Of a stretch of 64,000 bases of DNA, positions 22,858-33,945 are shown in pieces. How positions within the stretch are numbered: the first letter of the stretch is position 1; each line of letters begins with the position of its first letter. The notes beneath the pieces are model-generated. The model did no database searches. It saw only the letters and a list, made by a program, of their open reading frames with translations, and was not told the DNA's origin. Both the position numbers and the translations under genes were made by a program. This stretch comes from Dichotomocladium elegans (Eukaryota; Mucoromycota; Mucoromycetes; Mucorales; Lichtheimiaceae): positions 310,001 to 374,000 of the forward strand of contig JAIXMN010000008.1 in the NCBI GenBank assembly GCA_025716815.1, given 5' to 3'.

Positions 22858-24712
22858 TCACATGGTTCCACCGGGGTGCATATATTGGTACGGGTTGCCT
22901 GTCATGCTTACGTTTGGAGGGAATACACCGTTGGAAGCTTGCTGCATCATCATTTGTTGCTGGGCATGGAAGCCAGTAACTGCCCCCATTGGCGGGCGCC
23001 CACCTGCCGCGACCATTTGCTGATAGTACATGGCCATATTTCCTACGGGTTGATGCGGTCCTGGCCCTTGCAGTGGGCGCCTATATGAACACCGAAGCCA
23101 GGTTGCTTCTTTAAGTATCAGTTGTTCTTTACATACTGCCTTTTCTTTTGCAACTTACGCAACGGATGACGGTAAGGAAGCTGCACCAGCGATCGGGGCG
23201 GCTGTTGCCGTTGAAATCTCCGGGGCCATAGCGTTGGCATGAGGAGTCATCGTAATATTTGATGCGTCTACTACTGCTGCTGTTGCTGCTGCTGCTGCTG
23301 CTTGCGCTGCCGCCACTGCCGCCGCTGCTGCCGCAGAAGAAGCAGGAATGGTACCAAGTGCGCCTGTAGCAGAGGGGCCATTGCTACCGCGACCAGCGTT
23401 GGAATGCGACGTTGATGAAATGTTAGAAGTGCCTAAAGTTGCTGCTCCGGCTTCAGAGGCCGATGAATGTTCTTCTTTGATTTTTTTCTTCGGTTTCTGG
23501 TCTGCCATATCGTGCAGTAATCGTAGAGGTTGCTTCGCCGCCGGTATCTGGTGCACATTGGTGTGGTAGTCAAAGAAAGACATATTATCTCGACGATAGT
23601 CACATAGTTGTGTGTTAAAATTGCGGAGCGAGAGGGCAGCATGTAGCATCCAATTAGTTTCGTTGAGGACTGGAAGAACGGCAGCCGTACTGGGACCGGT
23701 TGCTGACGCGGATATGGCAGCTGAAGCATTGGCACCTATTCCTCCGCCACTGGCGCCAACGTTGGTGCTCCCCGCCATAGTGGCGGCACCTGCTGCCGAC
23801 CTACGGCTGGTGAGATTGTTGCGCCCACTCACTGCAAAGGGTGACCAATTTGACTTGTCTGACGCCTCCTTAGAATGGTCATCGTCACTATCCGCATCAT
23901 CGCCCTCATCCACTTCGCCTGTGTAATAATAATCGTCGCGCCCGCGCCGTCCCTTCTTGAGAACCCGATGTCCAAACTGTTTGAATACTGAGCGGGCTGT
24001 CACCACTGACACTTCGCGGGTACGGAAGGTGGATCTGAGCATGCTATTCTGAACCAGGTGTCCTTTCTCGCTGTCTGTTATGTGAACTTTTTTCAGCTTG
24101 GGATTCTTTTTCAAAAATACGAAGCTATCTCTGAATCCAAGAAGCGCCGCTGGGTCTTTAGAGAACATGTAGAGCATATTGCCACGATTCGGCAGGTGGA
24201 ACGTCGGTACCTTGTACTGCCGACCTATCAAAAACGCGTCCAGTCAGTATTGCTCAACTCTAGCACACGTTTCGCTCAAGCTCCTTTCTTCTTTTCTCCT
24301 CCACCCCACTTCCCCGCCCCATTTCCTTCCTTTCCAAGAAATAACAAAAAACTTGCCTCCCAGTAAATTGCCACCGCGATCTACTTTGGTCTCGCCAATC
24401 TCGTCGTAATCACTGTCTGGATCTTCAATCGATGGCTTACCCGGGGTAGGAGGCTTCGGTCGACTTCGTTTGTGGCCTCGCTGAAGAGAGTCACCTTCGC
24501 TCAGATTGCCATCTTCGCCAAATGAATGGTCACTGTCCTCGCCAAGGTAATCAAGGTCATCGCCTTCCCCAGCCGCGTCTTTCCTTTTTTTTAGGTATCG
24601 ATTTTTGCGAAGCGATGCCGATGGCGAATGTCTTGATGCTAATGAGATGACGATCAGCTTCGAGAAAGATCAGAAAATATCAAACTGAATCTTAGAATCC
24701 ACCTTTGGGCAT
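22858..24712 (-). CDS. Rsc7/Swp82-family chromatin remodelling complex subunit
   Basis: Subunit of RSC/SWI-SNF-type ATP-dependent nucleosome remodellers in the nucleus. A tiny first exon (ATGCCCAAAG, start 24712) splices to CATCAAGACATTCGCC, giving MPKASRHSPSASLRKNRYLK, then an acidic, basic-patched N-terminus. The conserved domain begins DEIGETKVDRGGNLLGGK and continues past an intron with QYKVPTFHLPNRGNMLYMFS, LGFRDSFVFLKKNPKLKKV and VTARSVFKQFGHRVLKKGRR-type sequence, the Rsc7/Swp82 core. The C-terminal half is low complexity (Ala, Ser, Gly, with poly-Ala). The last exon (about 22858-23082) is rich in Gln, Met and Gly and ends QYMHPGGTM with TGA at 22858. The poly-Ala tract (GCN repeats, about 23275-23340) could vary in length. 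Confidence 0.88.
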
Positions 24713-25779
24713 TATTTTATGTGTGTGTGTGTGCGTATCTTGTTAGCTGTTTGACAACGTATATGAAAAGAGAAGGGGCCCGCGGAGTTCGCTGTCCAAT
24801 GGGAATGAGTGAGACCATAGGTTAGAGAAAATAGATCTGAATGCCGCCCCTTTTCTGTCAACGTCAAATTGTTACAAAACAAAATATTGCATTGAATAGA
24901 GGACAAGCGTATGGGTGTCCAAATGTTGAAGCAATATGTAAGCAATTCCGTCCGCGTTGTATGCTAGTTCATTAATAATACAAGCGAGCAATAAATGCTT
25001 ATTGTAAAACACTGTTGTATGTTGCTCATCCACCGGCGACGACCACTTGAAGGCCGAAAAGGACGCCGACTCGTGTTCTTTGGTCTTCAAGGTAAACCCA
25101 ACCATCTTTAAGAGACCTTAATACATACATATGGTAAAGACAGTTGTGAGGATTACTCTTGACGATGAAGCTAGTGGTTGTTTTGTTGGGGACCACGGTT
25201 TGTTAGCAAGATCACGTGCTATAATGCTTCAATCCACAGTTCATTTAAGCAAAGAGAAGAAAATTGTCATCCTAAACGTACAGTATTTTCCAAAATTGAC
25301 AAAATAAATGTCGCATACACGGTGGAATATGTCGCACAAAGAAGGCTTGTCAAATAGGCTCGACCTGCTAAAATCATCATGTCATTGTATATTCAGCGGT
25401 GCACACGCAAACCGCTCGACTTATTACACGCATAACTTGCCTTTATTGAATCGCAAATACTATCTACTGATAGCGTGATATACATGATTGCATAACACAA
25501 ACTGGATTGAAAATAAAAGTGCTAAAGAGCGTTGTGATCAATGCCGGCAATCAGAGGAAATAAAAATTCGATCAGCATGTTGAAGAGCATCCAGGTCGAA
25601 ACATACATGGACTGCAGTTCCCTACAAATACCAAACAATCGAAGGAGCATGTATTAAGATTACGCCTTCCCATAGATAATGGAACAACACATAGAACGCA
25701 GGGTACACAAAGAGTATCGAAAGCAAGGATGACCGCAAGCGTTCAATGTCAAAGCGTCCTCAGAAGTACCAGGGAGCAC
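24713..25779. other. Intergenic region with an element-end fragment
   Basis: No gene supported. A GT run lies at 24719-24734. At 25280-25340 two ATGTCGCA motifs (25308 and 25329, 21 bp apart) sit in sequence resembling the Fanzor-element left end (AAATGTCGCATACAC against AAATGTCGCATACAT). Near 25020-25110 a GGCCGAAAAGGACGCC stretch has no interpretation. Confidence 0.5.
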
Positions 25780-26268
25780 TCAGGTCCGTTCACGTCGGCG
25801 ACCCTGTTTGAGGAAGGCAGGAAACATAACTGCGTGTTTGCTTTCACTTTGGTCTAAAGAATTCAATCTAGAGAAGTATGTATAAAGAGTACGTCTATCA
25901 ATGGGTATGGGGGACGGTATATTGAATACTATACGAACCACTCCTTTGGCTGAAAGTTTGATATGGTTTTGAGCGAAAGGAAGGAGCCAGAAGCGCTCAG
26001 TGCTGCGATGGTAGCATAATAAAGCTACTCTGTTGCGGTGGCTTGAGGGTTTGGGTGTTACTGAAGTTGGCGGGGATGTCCAAGACTCGAAGTCAAGCCT
26101 ATGGAGATTGATTTCTGATGGACAAGGTGGCGCCTGTGGGCCACGGTTTAGGATTGACCACTGACCACTGCTTTTTTGCCCTTCCGTGGATGATTGACCC
26201 GGAAGCCACTTGAACATACTGATGAAGATGTTGTTCACGGTGGTGGGTAGATGGGTGCTATGTGCCAT
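25780..26268 (-). CDS. Hypothetical ORF, faint resemblance to a Nudix N-terminus
   Basis: A 162-residue frame starting MAHSTHLPTTVNNIFISMFK. Its middle, NRVALLCYHRSTERFWLLPF, resembles the strand before the Nudix box in diphosphoinositol-polyphosphate hydrolases (typically LLPKGRKN). No Nudix box (GX5EX7REUXEEXGU) follows in any frame I checked. It is either a decayed fragment or chance. Low confidence. Confidence 0.22.
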   Translation of the reverse strand: MAHSTHLPTTVNNIFISMFKWLPGQSSTEGQKSSGQWSILNRGPQAPPCPSEINLHRLDFESWTSPPTSVTPKPSSHRNRVALLCYHRSTERFWLLPFAQNHIKLSAKGVVRIVFNIPSPIPIDRRTLYTYFSRLNSLDQSESKHAVMFPAFLKQGRRRERT

Positions 26269-26959
26269 GGATTTTTCAGGGAGATTGTAGCTGCAAATAG
26301 GACAGGATCAGTGGAAATTTTGAAAATGAAAAAAGGAGGTAAATGTAATTTTGCAGCTGAACACGTTTGTGAGAAACACTAACTACGCTTGTCGCGCTGG
26401 CGGGGGGGGGTGAAGTGTGGAAAACATGTAGGGTGGATCAGCTAAAAGACTGATAGAGACATTTATCATTTGCATTAAGGTTGTAGCTGCGCTCTGATAC
26501 AGGTCCAAGCGATACATGGTGGATCCCATTTAGCAGAGCGTATCAATTTTATGGCATAACTGGAATCAATGATCATCAGAAAAATACAAGGTCTTCTAAG
26601 CCCATACTGAAAAATACGTCTTCCTGAGAATGTCATACACCGCGTTGTAGATACAACCCATCAGAGAAACGATATAGAGAACATCCGAGCGCTGAATACA
26701 TTTGTAATATTCAGGGCTAGAGTATCTACCGCCTGGAAGTCCATGCTGACATATTGCTCTGATCCTTTTTCATGTAACTAGCGCAATAAAGGGGATCTCG
26801 CTTGCTGTTTCCTTAAAAAGCTGACCATAAAAGTAATATCAATCACGTACGAACATTACACACAGACTGTATATTATTGCTAGCTTGGCCTTGTTTCGTC
26901 CCAAGAACTAACCCAATGTTGATCTCGCCATGCGGTTCAATGGGATCCGGTTGGATCTG
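26269..26959. other. Intergenic region, no gene supported
   Basis: AT-rich, with a G9 run near 26402. I see no repeat shared with unit 2 and no coding exon. Confidence 0.45.
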
Positions 26960-28175
26960 TAAAGTGCTGGAAATGCTAATATCGTTCCCGTCCTCAGGAC
27001 CGAGATTTTCCACAGCGACCAATGCCGGCTATGTACCTTTGACGCATCATAATTCGTATCCATCGTCTGAGATTGTATTCATTTCTCATACATCAATTGG
27101 ACATCGTTTTGGGTGACTTGAAGTCCACTTGACACTCCCATGTGAATAGCCCTCCAACGCTGCAAAGTCTCCTTTTCCCTCCGTTGTAACTTCCTCGCTC
27201 TTTTCGACCAGTTTTGGAAATTCACGACAAACAGCATGCCACAAGCTAGACATTGTATCAGCTTGATCTCTTGTTATTCGGCCTTGAAGCATCAATGTGA
27301 ACTGATGCTATTGGCACCCTTTGGAAGAATAAATCGCTTCCCCTTACTAGGGTCCGCAACGATCGTCAGAAAACTAATTACGTACTACTGTAGCAGTGCC
27401 GCCAATCCAACACTTGCCAAGGTTAGGAGAACAGATAAATATTTACCACCACCACTGTATTTAAGCTACAAAAATACACCAGTGCTCTCCAAATCCAAAC
27501 GTTAAATATCGTAGTAATAAAACCATGGCCTTCATTCGTAACAAGGACTTCCATCTCCCTTTGAGGCAAATCGAATAAACGCTTTCGCTTTAATTTTAGG
27601 CAAAGAATAACTTTGTAACCAATGAATCCATCCTACCGATGAACTTTAGAAACTCATCGGTAGGATGCCATTGATTTTCTCAACTTGTACATTCGTATCT
27701 CCAGGCGGCTGCGCAAAGTCATCATCTAGGTGATAATGCTTCCCTAGAACCTCAAAGTGCGATACATCCTATGCCTGATCGATAGAGGTTATACTTATTC
27801 CATAGCAATAAATATACATCTAGAGAAGTATCTGCATAAGAGCGGACCCATCATTACAGAATGGAAGGGCTATTAAAAATTAGTTATTTTCCTTGTCGGG
27901 CCTAGCCTGCCTAAAGGAACAAACCGCGCCATTAGCTTCCACTTCTTTGGAAACAACATCTTGCATTCCTTCGCTGTCTATCATGAGGGAATCCATGGCT
28001 CGTCGACGGTTTTCCGGGGGCCTGTGGTAGCCTGTGCGCTTCATGCCCGGTTGGCGTCCCAAGGGAATATCGGCTTTATAAAAGAGGATTGCTGAGAATA
28101 ACTCAAATTGACATGGAGAAGGCACATTGTCGATAAATCATAATTATACTCTAGTACGTTATCCACGAATCTTAT
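26960..28175. repeat. Repeat R, copy 1 (left part of tandem unit 1)
   Basis: Blocks of this region recur in the same order at 31655-33945: TCGTTCCCGTCCTCAGGACC (26984 and 31684), a stretch around AGCAGTGCCGCCAATCCAA (27391 and 31946), GTACATTCGTATCTCC (27685 and 32112), and TTGCTGAGAATAACTCA (28089 and 33850). Minus-strand frames retain coding-like tracts (GRITRDQADTMSSLWHAVCR; TGYHRPPENRRRAMDSLMID) that I could not assign to a family. R may be a decayed gene or element carried with the duplication. Confidence 0.6.
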
Positions 28176-28911
28176 ATAGATAAAGCCGTGAATGTGTCTT
28201 AATTCATGTAATAGAATGTTATTTGTATAGTGGCATAGAAGGAAAGCCTTTCTATCCATAATTTTCTAGGGTAGTTACTTGGAATGCAGAGCAAAACTTC
28301 TTGGTATTGCTATGAAACAGAAGCAATAATGGATGTATGGAGTTTGACCTTATCGAGTGCAAGAGTTTGCAAGGATCCGACTCTATTTTCCCTTTCTACC
28401 GCAACACCATCTACGATAGACTTAGTTTCGCATGTTGCTGCGGGAATTGTCAATCGTGGAATATTCGTTATGGCACTCATTTTTGTCCCCCGCTGTATTA
28501 GTCAGCCGACAATTTAATGGCATGGTAGAGACGCTGCATGTGCGCAGGACTACAGCGAATTTCTTCTGCCTACCGCGGTTGGGGGGAGGGGGGTAGCATT
28601 AATGGTGAATGAATCACAATAGACTTTATGATCACTGCATCTTGACGTCTGCACTTTGTGTTAGTACATGGCTCACACCGCTGTTGATGCGGGATTTGCG
28701 ATTTTTTACGCGTGCGATATGCCACCAACTCCTTTATATACACAGAGTTCGATCCATAATATTATGTGGAGAATGACACTCGAATACAAGCTGGGTGAAA
28801 TGGCAGCACGTGATTGTGGTTCTAGAGCAACACGATTGACGGGAGCTTATGTTATTCGTTTATCTTACAAAGCTATATTGATTTATTTTCTTTTTTGGGG
28901 GAGAAGCTAAG

Positions 28912-28942
28912 AGGGAGGGAGAGAGAGAGAGAGAGAGAGAGA
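28912..28942. repeat. GA microsatellite in copy A
   Basis: GAGGGAGGGA followed by a GA run. The same tract recurs in copy B at about 36502-36532. Confidence 0.9.
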
Positions 28943-29092
28943 AGCTGTTGCTGTTTACAATTTAGGGATGCGAAGGAGAGGTAAAAATAAAGGGCGAAGA
29001 GTGCGATGACGTTGGTGATGAGGTCGATGTGGATGCAAAGGATGGGAAGGAAGTATTCAGCGTTGGCAAAGCATTGTTGGCTGCGCGCCGGT

Positions 29093-31231
29093 TTAGCTCC
29101 ATGTTTGCTCGGTTGGCTGTTGTACATAAAAAATCCTATGAAGGAGGTGAGAACGATATTCTTTCGACGTGCAACACCTTACTTTAAAAAAAAAGAGGGC
29201 CTTCAGCGTATCCAGAAACAGCCATAGACTCTCGCGGGTCTTTGGGTACAGCAGTTGCGATACTGGCTTTGCAATGTAGAAATCATCGTTGACAAGCTGG
29301 AGAGCATAGAGATACCCATTTGTACCTAAGCAAGTAAAGCATAATGAGTGACTTTGTAGGTATATAAAGCACATTCGCTCACCAATCAAGTCAATAGCCA
29401 TAGTTGTGTCCAGCTCATGATTCAAGGGATACAGCACGTGTCGCAGTATGCTTGCATTTGTGCGCAAGTTTTTTGATTGCTGATCCAAAATAACAGAGTC
29501 GTCACTTGTATCCTTCTTGAATTCATTGGAGCAGATTTCGGTTCTATCGAGGGTGCACAAGATGAGATCGATTTTTCGTCCGTACCGGCTAAGGTCAATT
29601 TCAAAGTAGACGTTGTTGATTGTGTTGTTCATCTTGGTAGCCTTACAGGCTTTTTCACCGCTGGAATATATCAATGCATTTAGTTAAAAGCTCAACGCAT
29701 GCACGCACAGACAGCAAAGCAAAAGGAATCGGTAAGAGGACCTACTCTATCATCGTTATGCCTGTGCCATCCAATAACACCTCCAGCAATGCTGCAAACC
29801 GGCGGTAGCAAGTAGCTTCCGAGTCGCTCTCTTGATGACGATTAAAATTTCTGACCCTGTTGAAATTGAATGCAATGGATTACATAAAGTTATCGATGTG
29901 TAACTTTAGTTCACTTACACCTGCTCCACAATCAGCAGTGCGGTGTATGCTTCGGTGTCTTCGTTATCAGAGCTGGACAGGAGATATTTCTTCTTGTCAA
30001 TTAGTTTCAACATTGCTGTCGATGACTGCTGCTCCACAATTTCATCAAAGAGCTTGATGGTATCATCCGAAAGATGCCTTCCATCATCCAGGCACATCAT
30101 CTTTTTGGCCTTATTCTCTACACTGGACCAGACCGTTGGTGGAACGTTGCTCTTATATATAACTTCAAATCGTGAGTCAATCAGGTTATATATCCTTGAT
30201 ACTGAGAGTCTATTGTCAGAAAGACAAGCAACATGAGCTAAGTACAAGCAGGCGGTGAAACAGAGAAAAAGATATAATACTTGATGATGGCTTGGGACAC
30301 TGCTGTCTTCCTTTCTTTCAACATGTGTTTTGCTCCAAGTCGAATCAGTGCCAAGCTGCAATCAGCATCACCGCAATCCATGGCCATGATAGCCTGTAGC
30401 TCCCTTTGTCTCGCTTTAGTGATGCCTTTCCCAGAGAACTAAATAGATTAACAGCTATTGTTGTTAGGAACAAGCAAATAAAACATAAATCCCTTTCTTT
30501 TACTTCATACATAGTCATATGCAATTTCATGGACTTTTTGCTCTAGGTCTGGAAGGTCCAAAGATATGGTGATAACTTTTTTTGAGACTTCCTTTGATTT
30601 GACTGACGCATTCCTTGCGACTGCAGATGGATATCCCATAGTAGCTTCAGAGTCATCCCTTGCGATTGTAGAGTTGCTGCTAATGATTGTAGAAGCAGCG
30701 GCACAAACAGATGAGCTCGCTTCGCGTAGCAGTTTTGTCCCGCCGCAAATGTATTCCAAGTCAACATCGGTCTATGCGCATAACGTAAGTGAACTTGCAA
30801 AGAGCATCCATTGCGCGCTTACCAAATCGTTGGCAATTCTTGATATAGTTGTCCACCGTTCCTTGTCGAACTTGCAGTTACTCTCACTGAAAAAAAATCA
30901 AATGAGCATGGACAGCAACAAGAGCAAGTCAAATCCTTTACCTGAGCAATAAATGTTGTTTTTCGCACTTTATCAGTGCTTTGGCAAACCTACGGTTCCA
31001 CCTGGAAAACAATTCTAAAGCGTCCAAATGTATGAGGTCGGTCGACCATTTTGGCAAATCCTTAAGATGTCGAGTCATGAATGCGCTGAAAGTTGGTTTG
31101 CGTCTTTTGGCAACAAAGTCGTTGAGTTCTACATTAGTTGGCAGTTAGAAATCAATTTGATTGCTGCTGGTTTGATTGTAAGCTCTCCCACCAACATTAC
31201 CATCTTCACCATGAAATTTGCGTTTAGACAT
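29093..31231 (-). CDS. Intron-rich hypothetical protein, paralogue A
   Basis: Function unknown; it resembles an expanded family of hypothetical proteins I associate with Mucoromycota. ATG 31231 gives MSKRKFHGED, then an intron (GTAATG to TAATGTAG) and ELNDFVAKRRKPTFSAFMTR, a Trp-rich stretch (WSTDLIHLDALELFSRWNRR) and FAKALIKCEKQHLLLR. Later exons give YNLIDSRFEVIYKSNVPPTV, WSSVENKAKKMMCLDDGRHL and IDLSRYGRKIDLILCTLDRT. The last reads YLYALQLVNDDFYIAKPVSQ followed by LLYPKTRESLWLFLDTLKAL. About seven introns. The final exon reads to a stop at 29093; a phase-0 intron after LFFFK (donor GTAAGG) could instead splice to a Ser/Thr/Pro tail ending at 28962. No signal peptide or membrane helix is visible. 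Confidence 0.65.
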
Positions 31232-31654
31232 CTTGTGCAAAAGGAACAAAAGACCAGAAGAAAGAGCGAGGTGAAGCGATAAAAGGGAGTGGAGTGGGCG
31301 TGCGACTTGGTCTAGCCGATCCGAGAATGTTGCAGGAGACTAACCGGAGCGGGGACAAAAGCAGAACAGGTTTGCTGCACCAGCTATTCTCGGTTTTTTC
31401 TTCGTGAGGTGATTCGTTCCTTTTGCCCAACGCTTCATAGCTGCGGGAAAGCGGTTCATGTCACGAACAAACAAAGAATAAAGTATACAGGCTCGTGTGA
31501 AGCGGAGGTAGCTATACACCGTATAACAGCTTGGTATCGTCCAGAGCAAATGCTGCGGATGTACGTAACTGACATGTCCAACAGACGTGGTATACGCACA
31601 CGAAATGTAGTCAATGTTCCCAAAGGAGCCTATCTGCAAATCGTATAGACGCTG

Positions 31655-33945
31655 GAAATGCTCTTTCTCCAAATTTCTAATGTCGTTCCCGTCCTCAGGA
31701 CCGAGATTTTCCACAGCGACCCATGCCGGTTATGCACCTTTGATACATCATCATTCGCATCCATCGTCTGAGATGCCACTCATTTCTCATCCATCAATCC
31801 GACATCGTTTTGGGTGACTTGAAGTCCACTTGACACTCCCATGTGAATAGCCCTCCAACGATGCAAAGTCTCCTTTGAAAGAGAAAAGCGCTTCCGCCTA
31901 CTAGGGTCCGCAGCGATCGTCAGAATAGCAATTATGTACTATTGTAGCAGTGCCGCCAATCCAATACTTGCCAAGGTTAGGAGAACCGATAAATATTTAC
32001 CACCACCATTGTAGTCAGCGACAAAAATACACCAGTGCTCTCCGGAATCTGTGCGTCAACCGGTTTTCGGCTTACTTTATTTACCGATTCTGTTGCATTA
32101 AATATCAACTCGTACATTCGTATCTCCGGGCGGCTGCGCAAAACCATTATCCAGCTGACAGTGCTTCCTTAAAATCTCAACGTGCGATATATCCTATGGC
32201 TGATCGATACAGCTTATACTCATTCCATAGCAATAAATATACATCTGGACAAGAGTCTGCTTAAGCGAAGCCCCATCATTGCAGAATGCGAGGACTTTTA
32301 AAAATTCGTTCTTTTCCTTTTCGGGCCCAGCCTGCCCAAGAAACAAACAGCGACAACAGCCTTCAGTTGTTTGGAAACTCCTTCGCTGTCTATCATGAGG
32401 GAATCCATGGGTCGTCGATGATTTTCCGAGGGCCTGTGGTAGCCTGTGTGCTTAAAAACCCGGTTGGCGCCTCTCATGAGCGATGGTTTGTGCAATACTC
32501 TCTTGCTGTCCACCGATGTGGAAAGGTAGGTAGACTACGGTGCACAGCCATGCTACGATAGTTGCAAACATTATCAATCTAGGTTCAGCTGCCCTGCATT
32601 TGCACCACGACTATCAATCATGAGGGAATCCATGGGTCGTCGATGATTTTCCGAGGGCCTGTGGTAGCCTGTGTGCTTAAAAACCCGGTTGGCGCCTCTC
32701 ATGAGCGATGGTTTGTGCAATGCTCTCTTGCTGTCCGCCGATGTGGAAAGGTAGGTAGACTACGGTGCACAGCCATGCGGCCATAGTTGCTAACATTATC
32801 AATCTAGGTTCAGCTGCCCTGCATTTGCACCACGACTATCAATCATGAGGGAATCCATGGGTCGTCGATGTTTTTCCGAGGGCCTGTGGTAGCCTGTGTG
32901 CTTAAAAACCCGGTTGGCGCCTCTCATGAGCGATGGTTTGTGCAATGCCATCTTGCTATACATTCGATGGGAAAGGTAGGTGGATTACAGAGCTCAGCCA
33001 TGCTACGATAGTTGCTAACATTATTAATCTAGGTTCAGCTGCCCTGCATATGCACCACGACTATCAATCATGAGGGAATCCATGGGTCGTCGATGATTTT
33101 CCGAGGGCCTGTGGTAGCCTGTGTGCTTAAAAACCCGGTTGGCGCCTCTCATGAGCGATGGTTTGTGCAATGCTCTCTTGCTGTCCGCCGATGTGGAAAG
33201 GTAGGTAGACTACGGTGCACAGCCATGCGGCCATAGTTGCTAACATTATCAATCTAGGTTCAGCTGCCCTGCATATGCACCACGACTATCAATCATGAGG
33301 GAATCCATGGGTCGTCGATGATTTTCCGAGGGCCTGTGGTAGCCTGTGTGCTTAAAAACCCGGTTGGCGCCTCTCATGAGCGATGGTTTGTGCAATGCCA
33401 TCTTGCTATACATTCGATGGGAAAGGTAGGTGGATTACAGAGCTCAGCCATGCTACGATAGTTGCTAACATTATTAATCTAGGTTCAGCTGCCGTGCATT
33501 TGCACCACGACTATCAATCATGAGGGAATCCATGGGTCGTCGATGTTTTTCCGAGGGCCTGTGGTAGCCTGTGTGCTTAAAAACCCGGTTGGCGCCTCTC
33601 ATGAGCGATGGTTTGTGCAATGCCATCTTGCTATACATTCGATGGGAAAGGTAGGTGGATTACAGACCTCAGCCATGCTACGATAGTTGCTAACATTATC
33701 AATCTAGGTTCAGCTGCCCTGCATTTGCCTCATGACTGTCTATCATGAGGTAATCCGTGGGTCGTCGATGGTTTTCCGAGGGCCTGTGGTAGCCTGTGTG
33801 CTTCATGCCCGGTTGACGCCCAAAGGGAATAACGGCTTTGTAAAAACGGATTGCTGAGAATAACTCAGGTTAAATGGAGAGAACACATTGTCGATAAACC
33901 ATGGCTCTAATCCAATATGTTTGTCCACGAATCTTAATATACATA
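31655..33945. repeat. Repeat R, copy 2, enlarged by satellite array
   Basis: It starts directly after copy A ends and matches R copy 1 block by block. The segment equivalent to about 27980-28060 is expanded into the 224/226-bp array at 32390-33810. Similarity to copy 1 ends near TCCACGAATCTTA (28159 and 33925). Confidence 0.65.
32390..33810. repeat. Satellite array, 224/226-bp units, six full copies plus one partial
   Basis: Taking GAATCCATGGGTCG as the marker, units start at 32401, 32625, 32851, 33075, 33301 and 33525, with a worn seventh at 33751 (TAATCCGTGG). Spacings are 224, 226, 224, 226, 224 and 226 bp. Two unit types differ in their middle: type X (CTCTCTTGCTGTCC..GATGTGG) and type Y (CCATCTTGCTATACATTCGATGGG). 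The order is X X Y X Y Y. Confidence 0.9.

Larger units (their letters stand above)
28340..31650. repeat. Segmental duplication, copy A (right part of tandem unit 1)
   Basis: Near-identical to 35998-39235 over most of its length. From about 28690 to 30590, differences from copy B are sparse single bases. It contains the paralogue at 29093-31231 and a GA microsatellite. The copy continues past the gene start to GCCTATCTGCAAATCGTATA at about 31628. Confidence 0.85.

Noticed and set aside
32390..33810. Regular repeats considered as a CRISPR array
   Set aside because: The whole 224/226-bp unit is repeated, with no unique spacers between short repeats, in a eukaryotic genome. It is a satellite.
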